Shown here piece after piece: positions 1-8,205 of a stretch of 64,000 bases of DNA (the stretch's first letter is position 1; every line of letters begins with the position of its first letter). The position numbers and the translations under genes were made by a program. The notes under the pieces were generated by a model. It saw only the letters and a program-made list of their open reading frames with translations, was not told where the DNA came from and did no database searches. The stretch lies in NCBI RefSeq assembly GCF_001014975.1, contig NZ_BBXA01000030.1, positions 265,501-329,500 on the forward strand, in the 5' to 3' direction. The stretch is from Novosphingobium sp. MD-1. Lineage in GTDB: Bacteria; Pseudomonadota; Alphaproteobacteria; Sphingomonadales; Sphingomonadaceae.

Positions 1-1
1 A

Positions 2-670
2 TGTGGGGAAGGGACTGTTCTCGGAGGGATCAGAGCCAAGCATGTCGACGTTCTGGTTTCGCTTGCCCGGATCGGGCCTGTGCTTTCGGTGTCGTGCAAG
101 GGCGTCACCGGGGCCTTTCGCAATCTCGGCAACCGCCTCGAGGAAATTGTCGGCGAATGCACTAATCTCCACATGGTGCATCCGGCACTGGTTATCGGAC
201 ATCTGGTGCTGTTGCGCGGCAACCGAGCTACGGACCAGAACTCGGCAGCACACAACAGTGCCGCACCGGACTGGCGGCGAGGTGGCGGCAATGCCGCTTT
301 AGCGCAGGATGGGGCGCCGGTGTCGCCAGTGCGGCGGTTTCATGATGCCCTGCAGGTTTTGGGGCGGCGCCGTGACCTCATGGATCAAGCCGGACAATGC
401 GAGGCGGCGGCACTTGCCATGGTTGCCATGGAAGAGGAATGCCGGACAAGGTTGGTACCGGGCTTTCCAAGCGATGAGAGCGGGCTGCACTTCGACACAT
501 TCTTTGCCGCGCTATACGCCCGATATGACGAAAGGTTTGTTATCCGTTGCCCGGTGATGGCCGCGATAACCCGACGTCATTGCTGGGATCGATCATCTCC
601 GGGGCTCCGTCTGTTCGGCTTGGATTACCAGCCGAGAGTAGCGCTGCTACCGACGAGTGACTTATCTTAG
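2..670 (+). CDS. C-terminal part of a conserved hypothetical protein, possibly restriction-endonuclease-like (cut by window edge)
   Basis: An open frame runs into the window from the left edge without a stop and ends at the TAG at 668-670; 222 residues are visible. It reads as genuine protein from the first codon (KHVDVLVSLARIGPVLSVSCKG at the visible N-terminus, shown here only to 22 residues in two parts: KHVDVLVSL and GPVLSVSCKG). A hydrophobic strand followed by S-C-K-G after an upstream H-V-D resembles the D...(E/S)xK core of restriction-like nucleases, but I cannot confirm the fold. The middle has an RxEE/GECTNLH segment and a later FPSDESGLHFDTFF segment that look like conserved family blocks. 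Inference only: a stand-alone nuclease or defence protein. The N-terminal half lies outside the window. The 64 bp to the next start contain no terminator that I can see. Confidence 0.6.
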   Translation, partial: CGEGTVLGGIRAKHVDVLVSLARIGPVLSVSCKGVTGAFRNLGNRLEEIVGECTNLHMVHPALVIGHLVLLRGNRATDQNSAAHNSAAPDWRRGGGNAALAQDGAPVSPVRRFHDALQVLGRRRDLMDQAGQCEAAALAMVAMEEECRTRLVPGFPSDESGLHFDTFFAALYARYDERFVIRCPVMAAITRRHCWDRSSPGLRLFGLDYQPRVALLPTSDLS

Positions 671-734
671 CCTTCCTGATGCCTTGTTCATTTTGCCCTT
701 GGCACGAGAAGCAAAACCGTCGAATCTGCATTCC

Positions 735-1646
735 ATGAACTCCGGCCTCGATCACCTGCCCGAAGGCAAGCGGCGCGAACTTGCACATGTGGTCGAGACC
801 GTGCGCACGGGCTTTGCCGAAGCAATTTCCACGCGTACGCAGCCACGCTTCCGCGCAGGCAAGTTGCTCAAGATAGTCCTGTTCGGCTCCTATGCCCGTG
901 GTGATTGGGTCGAGGACCCGGTGGGACGCTATTTCTCCGACTACGATCTTCTCGTCGTGGTGAACCACGACGATCTCACGGATATTGCCGAATTCTGGGA
1001 GGCGACCGAGAACAGGCTGCTTGCCGATCTTTCCGCTGGGACCGTCCTGCGTACACCGGTCAGCCTGATCTACCACAGCCTTGAAGACGTGAACGACAAG
1101 CTGCGGCTCGGTCGCTACTTCTTCATGGACATTCTCAAGGATGGCATTGTCCTGTTCGAAGAGCCCGGCTTTCACTTCGTCGAGCCGATGCCGTTGTCGC
1201 CTGAGCAAGCTCTCAAGGAAACACGAGACTACTTCGATGACTGGTTCAGCAGCGCGTCGAACTTCAAAGATCTAGCCGCAAATGCTCAGGCCAGTGGCAT
1301 GCCGAAGGAAGCTGCGTTCCTTTTCCATCAGGCGGTCGAGAGACTTTACCATTGCCTTTTCCTCACCCGGACGCTCTGGAGTCCGAAATCCCACAATCTT
1401 AATCGTCTGCGCGACATGGCCGAGGAACTTGAGCCCTCGCTAAAGGACGTCTGGCCGCGTACCGGGCGCTTCGAAAAGCGCTGCTACGCCCTCCTGCGAG
1501 ATGCTTACGTCAAAGCCCGCTATTCACCTTCATACCGGATCTCCGCCGACGAACTCACATGGATCGCCGGGCGTGTGAAAGAGTTGCAGATTTTGGTGAA
1601 GAGCACCTGCGAAGCGCGCATCGATGACCTCGCTAAAGCCGCCTGA
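735..1646 (+). CDS. Nucleotidyltransferase (MNT)-HEPN fusion protein
   Basis: 303 residues when started at the ATG at 735, which places the first conserved block about 45 residues in; upstream in-frame starts overlap the previous gene. Residues 51-56 are GSYARG followed by D69-x-D71, the G-S and paired-aspartate signature of minimal nucleotidyltransferases. The C-terminal half (about 185-290) is a HEPN helical bundle: an FHQAVERLYHCLFL helix, then ARYSPSYRIS. In MNT/HEPN toxin-antitoxin pairs these are two proteins, where the nucleotidyltransferase adenylylates and silences the HEPN RNase; here they are one chain. Known of the family: both domains act in abortive or stress responses. Inferred: a self-contained regulated HEPN protein in the accessory region. 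A canonical R-x4-6-H is not obvious in the HEPN part, so it may not be an active RNase. Confidence 0.8.
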   Translation: MNSGLDHLPEGKRRELAHVVETVRTGFAEAISTRTQPRFRAGKLLKIVLFGSYARGDWVEDPVGRYFSDYDLLVVVNHDDLTDIAEFWEATENRLLADLSAGTVLRTPVSLIYHSLEDVNDKLRLGRYFFMDILKDGIVLFEEPGFHFVEPMPLSPEQALKETRDYFDDWFSSASNFKDLAANAQASGMPKEAAFLFHQAVERLYHCLFLTRTLWSPKSHNLNRLRDMAEELEPSLKDVWPRTGRFEKRCYALLRDAYVKARYSPSYRISADELTWIAGRVKELQILVKSTCEARIDDLAKAA

Positions 1647-1742
1647 CGCCAGTTGACCGTTCCGCCGAAAGTGTACCGGCGCTGCGATCTCATCACCTAA
1701 GCTTCCGCTTCCAGTTCTGTCGCGCAAGAGGCTTCGTGGAAG

Positions 1743-2399
1743 CTAGAACTTCCAACTTTGCAGTACATTGCGAACATACTCCGGCGTCTCGCCATTGCGG
1801 GGAATGCCGCCTGCACGCTCAACGGCGCCGGGACCTGCATTGTATGCAGCTACCGCGAGGTGGACCACGCCAAACCTGTCGAGCATCTGCCGCAGGTATC
1901 GCGCTGCGCCGAAGATGTTGGCAATTGGATCGAAGCGATTGAAGACCCCAAGCTCTTTTGCCGTAGCGGGCATCAGCTGCCCAAGGCCCGCGGCACCCGC
2001 CGGGCTGACAGCCAAAGGGTTGTAACGAGATTCTGTCCATACGAGCGCATCAAGCAGGCCCGCAGGCAATGAGTACTTCGCCTCAGCGGCATAGATGTGA
2101 GGCAAGTAGCTCGCTCGCCGAAACCCGGATGGGGCCGGCTTGGCATTGGGTTCGTATCTGTATGGCAGGTTGACCCGGCCATCGTCCGACACTGACAGGC
2201 GCGGTGCTGGGGCGGTCTGCGCGGAACGCCAGAGCCCATGCTCGACCAGTTGGAAGCCGTTTGATGCTTCCGCAATCCGAATGCCTTCGGATGGGATCGC
2301 CGCAGCGCCGTTCGTGGCTGGCGCTGCTATGTCCTGAGCACCGGCCGGGATAGCAGAAGTGATCGCGATGCCCGCGATCAAGAGAGTTCTGATTGTCAT
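1743..2399 (-). CDS. Lytic transglycosylase (SLT domain), exported
   Basis: 218 residues from the ATG at 2399, preceded by AAGGA; the longer upstream start lacks a ribosome site. An N-terminal signal peptide (hydrophobic 5-20, AGA|QD cleavage) directs it to the periplasm. The SLT catalytic domain occupies about 98-215: E123 in the VWTESRYNP block is the expected catalytic glutamate, followed by GLGQLMP (138-144) and AYNAGPGAV. Enzymes of this class cut peptidoglycan; on conjugative elements (VirB1, F orf169) they open the wall for the transfer apparatus. It sits far from the tra operon, but its promoter region carries the same paired motifs as other transfer-region promoters (see 2429-2461), which supports a role in conjugation. 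Confidence 0.93.
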   Translation of the reverse strand: MTIRTLLIAGIAITSAIPAGAQDIAAPATNGAAAIPSEGIRIAEASNGFQLVEHGLWRSAQTAPAPRLSVSDDGRVNLPYRYEPNAKPAPSGFRRASYLPHIYAAEAKYSLPAGLLDALVWTESRYNPLAVSPAGAAGLGQLMPATAKELGVFNRFDPIANIFGAARYLRQMLDRFGVVHLAVAAYNAGPGAVERAGGIPRNGETPEYVRNVLQSWKF

Positions 2400-2428
2400 T
2401 TCTCGATCCTTGTCTAGTCGAATCGAGT

Positions 2429-2461
2429 GAGAACATATAAAGAACAAGAGATGTAGGAAAA
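2429..2461. promoter_or_regulatory. Shared regulatory motifs upstream of the lytic transglycosylase
   Basis: Read on the minus strand, 2445-2429 is GTTCTT-TATAT-GTTCTC, a direct repeat with an 11-bp period. ATGTAGGAAAA lies at 2451-2461 on the plus strand. Both motifs recur at other intergenic sites in the window (22772, 28587, 30518, 59530, 59753 for the first; 21623, 59555, 59568, 59774 for the second). Position 30-60 bp from the start codon fits a promoter/operator role. Function is inferred. Confidence 0.55.
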
Positions 2462-2524
2462 CTGGAATGGCGCAAGTGCAGAGCGGAGGCTGCGCGCGGA
2501 GGGCACCTCAACCGGAGAAGGTCG

Positions 2525-3421
2525 ATGCCCCCGTTAGACAAAGTTCATCAACTCGAACGCCGCGCCCGCACGATCGTCGAAAGCCTTCAGGGTACATGGA
2601 GTCGGGGCATAGGCATGTGCTGCTGCCCCGCGCACGACGACCGCACTCCCTCACTGAGCGTGACACTGGGCCGAAAGGCGATCCTGTTTCATTGCTTCGC
2701 GGGATGCTCGAACGAGGAGGTCATAGCGGCGCTTGACCGCCAGGGTGTTCGCAGCCGTGACCTGTTCGATGGCTCGGGTGCGGTTGCCGCTGATCGACTG
2801 GAAGAAAGGACCTTCAATTCCAACGCGCGGCGTTTGTGGCACTCGGCGACGGCGATCTCCGACGGCCCTGCCGAAGGATACCTCGCGCAGCGCGGGATCC
2901 TGCGTGCCTCTGATCAGCTCCGTTATCTCGAGCGAACGCCCCTCGGGCCGCGCGGGGCTGTCCAATTCCTGCCGGCCATGTTGGCGGCGGTCACGACTGA
3001 CATTGGCATAATCGCGATCCACAGGACATTTCTCGACGCGCCGAACGCAAAGCTCGCCGGTTTCGATCGGCCAAAGCGTGCGCTGGGAAGCCTTGGCTGT
3101 GGTGCTGTCAGACTGGCCCCGCCAGCAGCGGGCCGGTTGGGTCTTGCCGAAGGTATCGAAAGCGCCCTTTCAGCGATGCAGCTGTTTGGCGTCCCTTGCT
3201 GGGCAACGCTCGGTAACGAGCGGTTCGGCCTCGTCACGATTCCAGAGAGTGTGCGCGAACTTCACCTGTTCATCGACAATGATGCAGGAGGCGAGCTCGC
3301 AGATCAGCGCGCGCGAAGGGCCTATTCACCATCAGGCCGTGTGATCCAGACGCGAGCACCAGAATCGATCGGTTTCGACTGGAACGATGAACTTAAGGCG
3401 AGGGTTGCTCGGAAAACCTGA
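2525..3421 (+). CDS. CHC2 zinc-finger / Toprim domain protein (primase-like)
   Basis: 298 residues. The N-terminus has a CHC2-type metal site: C34-P-A-H37 and H56-C57-F-A-G-C61, with HDDRTPSLSV between, as in DnaG and plasmid/phage primases. A DUF7146-like middle precedes a Toprim domain with its conserved glutamate in GLAEGIESALS (about 206-216) and the D-x-D in LHLFIDNDAGG (about 247-257). Such proteins are found beside the strawberry-notch methyltransferase-helicase on sphingomonad plasmids, and that gene follows 75 bp downstream. Role inferred: priming complementary-strand synthesis on incoming single-stranded DNA, or plasmid replication. No helicase domain is fused. The first ATG at 2525 was taken; no strong ribosome site is visible. 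Confidence 0.85.
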   Translation: MPPLDKVHQLERRARTIVESLQGTWSRGIGMCCCPAHDDRTPSLSVTLGRKAILFHCFAGCSNEEVIAALDRQGVRSRDLFDGSGAVAADRLEERTFNSNARRLWHSATAISDGPAEGYLAQRGILRASDQLRYLERTPLGPRGAVQFLPAMLAAVTTDIGIIAIHRTFLDAPNAKLAGFDRPKRALGSLGCGAVRLAPPAAGRLGLAEGIESALSAMQLFGVPCWATLGNERFGLVTIPESVRELHLFIDNDAGGELADQRARRAYSPSGRVIQTRAPESIGFDWNDELKARVARKT

Positions 3422-3457
3422 TCAGCGAGCCAGAGGGGAGGGAGCCTTCGGCTGATT

Positions 3458-3490
3458 GAGGTCTGCGAGACGCAGGACCTCGTCAGGAGG
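3458..3490 (+). promoter_or_regulatory. Leader hairpin and TCAGGAGG ribosome site of the methyltransferase-helicase
   Basis: GAGGTCTGCG (3458-3467) and CGCAGGACCTC (3471-3481) pair with one bulged base around a 3-nt loop. A TCAGGAGG Shine-Dalgarno sequence (3483-3490) follows immediately, 6 nt before the ATG at 3497. The same arrangement, a hairpin and then TCAGGAG, precedes several genes further right. There is no T-tract, so it looks more like a translational or single-strand control element than a terminator. Confidence 0.45.
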
Positions 3491-3496
3491 TTTCCC

Positions 3497-6400
3497 ATGT
3501 CCAACTCTTCCCTCGCCTTCGCGTTCGATCCACCATCTCCGCCGCTCGTCGTGACGGCAGCCAAAGCAATGGCGTCGCAGTTTGCAGAAGGCCGCCCGAT
3601 TTCGCGCAGCGACATCAACCGCATCATGACGGACCACTTCGGCGGAACCGATGCACTCGGGGCATGGTCAATCCGTGATGCTCACGCTGCGCTCGAGCTG
3701 GCGCAGGTTCAACACCTGCAAGCATCAGATCAAATCCAGCTCACGAGCCCGATCGACGAAGCCGAACAGTTCTTCTGCGGTCTCGATGCCCGAATTCCGA
3801 CCCAGACCAACCGCAGCGACGAGCAGATCGAATGGCAGCAGTTCGCGACGCCGCCGCGCCTTGCCTGGCTTGCTGCCCGGGCTTGCGCGCTGGAAGTCGA
3901 TGAGCTCGCGCTTGAACCCTCGGCCGGAACGGGGATGCTCGCAGTCTGGGCGGCAAAGGCTGGCGCGCGCCTTGCCCTCAACGAAATCTCGCCGCTGCGC
4001 CGCGACTGCCTGACTGCTGTGTTCCCCGCTCCCCGTGTTACTGGATACGATGCCGAGCTGATCGACGAATTGCTCGATCCGGCCATCAGCCCCAGCGTCG
4101 TGCTGATGAACCCGCCCTATTCTCACGGGATCGAGCGGGGCCACGATGGCCGCACTGGGGCGAGGCATCTGCGATCGGCCTGGAACCGTCTGGCGTCCGG
4201 GGGGCGGCTTGTCGCGATCATGCCTGAATGGTTCGACTGTGCGAAGTTCCTGGCGGGGCTGAAGGGACCGATCTCGCTGCGGCTCAATGCCGCCGTCGAA
4301 CGCGCGTTCATCAGGCAGGGCACCGGCATAACCACGCGGTTGCTGGTTCTCGATAAAGTGGCAAGCTCCGACGAGCCTGTCGCGATCCGCACACACGACT
4401 TTCGCCAGCTGACCGATCTTGTCGATGCTATCCCGCCTCGCGCCAGCCTGGAGGCTGTTCCCGAGCAATCGCGCCTCCCGCTTCGTGCGCCGTTCCTCCT
4501 GGTGGCCGCGCCGCGCAGGCCGCTGCCTACACCAGCGAGGATCACTCCTTCAGCCTCCGCCATCGGGTCGCTTACCTACCAGTCACTTGAAACCCCTGCG
4601 CCGGTCGCCCCTCAGGTCGGCCACTATCTGCCCTATCGCCCGAGCAGGATCGTCATCGATGGCGCGGCCGGGCATCCGACGCCGCTCGTCGAGTCCGTCG
4701 CCATGGGGTCGATTTCGGCACCCAAGCCAGACGCGGTGCCGCAGCTGCCTGACGGGCTTATCGCCAAGGGACTGTTGTCGGCTGCTCAGGCAGAGACACT
4801 CATCTATGCCGCGAGCGCTCACGCCCGCGATCTTCCCGGCCGGTTCGAGCCCGAGGACAAGGGCTGCTCGCTCAAGGCGTCGGCGGAAGGTCACGTCTAC
4901 CGGCAAGGCTATTTTCTCGGGGACGGGACAGGCGCTGGCAAAGGCCGCCAGGTCGCGAGCGTCATTCTCGATCGCTGGGTGCGCGGTGAGCGCCGCCATA
5001 TCTGGATTTCGAAGAACGAGGCGCTACTGGAAGATGCCCGGCGCGACTGGGCTGCGCTTGGCGGCATCCCGATCGACGTCCAGCCGCTGGCGTCCTGGAA
5101 GCTGGGCACCCCCATCGCCATGCGCGACGGGATACTCTTCGTCACCTATCCGACCCTCCGTTCGGGCCGAAACGACGCAACGCGCCTTGACCAGATACTC
5201 GCCTGGGCCGGTGAAGATTTCGATGGCGTGATCGTGTTCGATGAAGCGCACGCCATGGCCAACGCCGCTGGCGGCGAGGGATCGCGGGGCAAGGTCAAAG
5301 GATCGGAGCAGGGCATTGCCGGGGTGCGCCTGCAGAACCTCCTGCCCCGGGCAAGGGTGCTTTACGCCTCGGCCACAGGCGCATCCGACGTCAACAACCT
5401 GGCCTATGCGACGCGCCTCGGGCTCTGGGGGCCGGAGACCGCGTTTGCCAATCGTGAGGCCTTCGTTGCCGATATTCGCGATGGCGGAATTGCAGCCATG
5501 GAACTGGTCGCGCGCGATCTCAAATCGCTCGGCCTCTACACGGCCCGGGCCCTTTCGTTCGCCGGTGTCGAGTATGAAATCCTCGAGCATTGCCTGACCG
5601 AGGATCAGATCGCGGTCTACGATGCCTATGCCGAGGCCTGGGCCATCATCCACGCTAACCTGCGCGAAGCGCTGGAGGCCACGCGCATCGTCGACAGCGA
5701 AACCGGCGGGACGCTCAACTCGGGTGCCAAGTCCGCAGCGCTGTCGATCTTCGAGGGAACCAAGCAGCGCTTCTTCGCGCAGCTGCTTCTGTCGATGAAG
5801 CTCCCCAGCTTGCTGCCCGCGATCGACACGGCGATTGGCGAAGGACAGGCAGTGGTCGTGCAGCTGGTCTCGACGGCAGAGGCCATGCTCGATCGGCGGC
5901 TTGCCGACCTGTCTGAAGATGAGCGCGAAGCTCTCGAGATCGATCTCTCCCCGCGGGAATATGTCATCGACTATCTCGCCAAGAGCTTCCCCGTCCGCCT
6001 AATGGCGGTGTTCACCGACGAAAACGGCAATCCTCGCTCCGAGCCGATGAGTGACGAGGATGGCGCACCTGTGCTTTGCCGCTCAGCGCTGGCCGCGCGC
6101 GATCGGATGATCGAGCAGCTCTGCGCCTTGCCGCCCATCGCCACAGCCCTCGATGCCATCATCGAACGCTTCGGCGTTGACCAGGTAGCGGAAGTCACCG
6201 GTCGCACACGTCGGCTCATCGTCGGCTTCGATGGTCGTCAGAAACTTCAATCGCGCTCGCCGCGAGCCAATGTCGCCGAGACCCAGGCCTTCATGGACGG
6301 CGCCAAGCGCATCTTGGTGTTCTCCGATGCCGGAGGAACGGGGCGCAGCTACCATGCCGATCTGGCCGCGAAGAACCAGGCCCGCCGCGTCCACTTCCTG

Positions 6401-7738
6401 CTCGAGCCGGGCTGGCGAGCTGACGCCGCAATCCAGGGGCTCGGGCGGACCAATCGCACCAATCAGGCATCGGCCCCGCTGTTCAGGCCGGTGACCACCG
6501 ATGTGCGCGGCGAGCGCCGCTTCATCTCGACGATCGCTCGGCGCCTCGACAGCCTCGGCGCTCTGACCCGCGGACAGCGCCAGACCGGTGGCCAGAACCT
6601 GTTCGATCCCGCCGACAATCTCGAAAGCATCTACGCCAAGGAGGCGCTCCATCGCTGGTTCGGCCTCTTGTTCACCGGCAAGCTCGAAGCGGTCAGCCTC
6701 GGGCGCTTCCAGGAGCTGACAGGCCTGCGGATCGAGGCGCCTGACGGGTCGATGGTCGATGATCTGCCGTCGATCCAGCGCTGGCTCAACCGCATCCTGG
6801 CGCTTCCCATAGCCTTGCAGAACGCGATCTTCGATGAGTTCATGGGGCTGGTCGAAGCGCGTATCGATGCCGCCCGGCAGGCTGGCACGCTCGATCTCGG
6901 CCTCGAGACGATTGCAGTCGAGGACTTCACTGTCCTGTCGGACACGCTGCTGCGCACCGATCCGGCATCGGGCGCGACGACCCATCTCCTCGAACTGGAA
7001 ATCGCCAGAGCTTTGAAGCCGCTTACGCTTAAGCGGCTCGAGGAGATCCACGGCCTCACCGGGCCACGGCAGCGACCGGTTCGGAACGCCCGCTCTGGTC
7101 GGGTCGCCTTGCTGGTGCCCGCCCGAAGCATCCTTGCCGATGACGGTACGCGCGTGACCCGCTTTGAATTGCTTCGCCCCCTCAAGCGCAGCCACATCAC
7201 CGCGGATCAGTTGGGTGAGAGCAGCTGGGAGGATATCTCCCTCGACGATTTTCAAAACTCCTGGGCGACCGAGGTCGAAGAAGCCCGTTCCAGCCACAAG
7301 CGCGAGCGCCTCTATCTTGCGACGGGCCTCCTGCTTCCGGTCTGGGACAAGCTCCCTTCGGATTTCGTGAGGGTCAGTCGCATCTCGGCGGCGGATGGCC
7401 GTTCGCTCCTCGGCCGGGAGGTTCCCGTCCACTGCGTGCCCGAACTGTGCCGGGCGATGGGTCTGGAACGGGAACAAACGCTCTCTGCTGATGAAATTGT
7501 TCAGACCGTCCTGGCGACGGGCCGGTCCATGGAATTTGCGGGCCGCGAGCAGCTCATGGTCAAGCGCAGTCTGGTCAATGGCTCACAGCGAATTGAGCTT
7601 ACGGGATGGAGCTCTGTTCGGCTCGACTGGTACAAGGCCCAAGGCTGCTTCACCGAGATCATCCGCTACCAGACCCGGCTTTTCGTGCCGATAGAAGGCG
7701 CAGCGAGCGTGATTGCCAGACTGGCATCATCGGCATAG
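3497..7738 (+). CDS. Strawberry-notch-type bifunctional DNA methyltransferase / helicase
   Basis: 1413 residues. The N-terminal class I methyltransferase shows the SAM-binding LEPSAGTGMLAVWA (about 140) and the catalytic NPPY (about 204-207), which points to N6-adenine or N4-cytosine methylation. The second half is a superfamily 2 helicase: Walker A variant GDGTGAGKGR (about 475), D-E-A-H (about 582), SATGASD, and motif VI GLGRTNRTNQ (about 980), the signature of the SNO/DUF7604-like C-terminal helicase of strawberry notch. A C-terminal domain of about 350 residues follows. These very large proteins are typical of conjugative plasmids of alphaproteobacteria. Architecture resembles phage P1 DarB, a methyltransferase-helicase that shields incoming DNA from restriction; a similar role is an inference. 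The strong ribosome site at 3483-3490 fixes the start. Confidence 0.92.
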   Translation: MSNSSLAFAFDPPSPPLVVTAAKAMASQFAEGRPISRSDINRIMTDHFGGTDALGAWSIRDAHAALELAQVQHLQASDQIQLTSPIDEAEQFFCGLDARIPTQTNRSDEQIEWQQFATPPRLAWLAARACALEVDELALEPSAGTGMLAVWAAKAGARLALNEISPLRRDCLTAVFPAPRVTGYDAELIDELLDPAISPSVVLMNPPYSHGIERGHDGRTGARHLRSAWNRLASGGRLVAIMPEWFDCAKFLAGLKGPISLRLNAAVERAFIRQGTGITTRLLVLDKVASSDEPVAIRTHDFRQLTDLVDAIPPRASLEAVPEQSRLPLRAPFLLVAAPRRPLPTPARITPSASAIGSLTYQSLETPAPVAPQVGHYLPYRPSRIVIDGAAGHPTPLVESVAMGSISAPKPDAVPQLPDGLIAKGLLSAAQAETLIYAASAHARDLPGRFEPEDKGCSLKASAEGHVYRQGYFLGDGTGAGKGRQVASVILDRWVRGERRHIWISKNEALLEDARRDWAALGGIPIDVQPLASWKLGTPIAMRDGILFVTYPTLRSGRNDATRLDQILAWAGEDFDGVIVFDEAHAMANAAGGEGSRGKVKGSEQGIAGVRLQNLLPRARVLYASATGASDVNNLAYATRLGLWGPETAFANREAFVADIRDGGIAAMELVARDLKSLGLYTARALSFAGVEYEILEHCLTEDQIAVYDAYAEAWAIIHANLREALEATRIVDSETGGTLNSGAKSAALSIFEGTKQRFFAQLLLSMKLPSLLPAIDTAIGEGQAVVVQLVSTAEAMLDRRLADLSEDEREALEIDLSPREYVIDYLAKSFPVRLMAVFTDENGNPRSEPMSDEDGAPVLCRSALAARDRMIEQLCALPPIATALDAIIERFGVDQVAEVTGRTRRLIVGFDGRQKLQSRSPRANVAETQAFMDGAKRILVFSDAGGTGRSYHADLAAKNQARRVHFLLEPGWRADAAIQGLGRTNRTNQASAPLFRPVTTDVRGERRFISTIARRLDSLGALTRGQRQTGGQNLFDPADNLESIYAKEALHRWFGLLFTGKLEAVSLGRFQELTGLRIEAPDGSMVDDLPSIQRWLNRILALPIALQNAIFDEFMGLVEARIDAARQAGTLDLGLETIAVEDFTVLSDTLLRTDPASGATTHLLELEIARALKPLTLKRLEEIHGLTGPRQRPVRNARSGRVALLVPARSILADDGTRVTRFELLRPLKRSHITADQLGESSWEDISLDDFQNSWATEVEEARSSHKRERLYLATGLLLPVWDKLPSDFVRVSRISAADGRSLLGREVPVHCVPELCRAMGLEREQTLSADEIVQTVLATGRSMEFAGREQLMVKRSLVNGSQRIELTGWSSVRLDWYKAQGCFTEIIRYQTRLFVPIEGAASVIARLASSA

Positions 7739-7743
7739 TTCCT

Positions 7744-7784
7744 TGCCAAATGGCATTATCTTGAATATATGCTGCCATATGGAG
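7744..7784 (+). promoter_or_regulatory. Candidate operator of the Xre/RES pair
   Basis: TGCCA-AA-TGGCA (7744-7755) is a perfect 5-bp-arm palindrome, and a second, partial copy TGCCA-TA-TGGAG lies 29 bp on (7773-7784). Both sit within the 48 bp before the antitoxin ATG at 7792. Xre/ParS-type antitoxins repress their own promoters by binding such repeats; the assignment here is inferred from position. Confidence 0.4.
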
Positions 7785-7791
7785 AACTGCC

Positions 7792-8205
7792 ATGTTGGCT
7801 CTGCAACCCGTTGATACTGCCGTTACCGCCTTCCGTCCCGATCCGATTACGCAGGACGAGGCAGCTGCCATGTTCCGGGCAGTCCTCAATCTGTTTGGCA
7901 AATGGGAGTTGACCGACGAGCAGGCTGCAACGCTGCTCGACATGCCAGTGCGCTCCTATCGGCGATGGAAGGCGGAAGGGCCCGGGCGCGTATCGCGTGA
8001 CGGTCGTGCGCGCCTGTCCAACCTCATGGGGATCCACAAGGCGCTCCGGATCATCTTCTCCGAAGCGACCCGCGGGTATTCTTGGATCAGAGCAGCGAAT
8101 GAAGCGTTCGGCGGAGCCAGTGCGCTCGACGTGATGCTGGGAGGCGAGCTGACCGACATCATGCGGGTGCGTCGCTACCTCGACGCCGAGCGCGGTGGCT
8201 GGTGA
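7792..8205 (+). CDS. Xre/MbcA/ParS-type antitoxin (DUF2384)
   Basis: 137 residues. An N-terminal helical segment is followed by a Xre-like helix-turn-helix (LTDEQAATLLDMPVRSYRRW, about 43-62) and the C-terminal MbcA/ParS/Xre toxin-binding domain, ending AFGGASALDVMLGG...DIMRVRRYLDAERGGW; the LGG plus VRRYLDAERGG ending is the hallmark of the family. It neutralises the RES toxin encoded next and is expected to autorepress through the palindromes at 7744-7784. Its TGA overlaps the GTG start of the toxin gene, so the two are translationally coupled. Confidence 0.95.
   Translation: MLALQPVDTAVTAFRPDPITQDEAAAMFRAVLNLFGKWELTDEQAATLLDMPVRSYRRWKAEGPGRVSRDGRARLSNLMGIHKALRIIFSEATRGYSWIRAANEAFGGASALDVMLGGELTDIMRVRRYLDAERGGW

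Noticed and set aside
735-1646. A second CBASS-type CD-NTase
   Set aside because: The nucleotidyltransferase is of the minimal MNT kind fused to HEPN, and lacks the length and the third-aspartate context of CD-NTases.
6083-7477. 464-codon minus-strand frame
   Set aside because: Antisense shadow of the helicase half of the methyltransferase-helicase.
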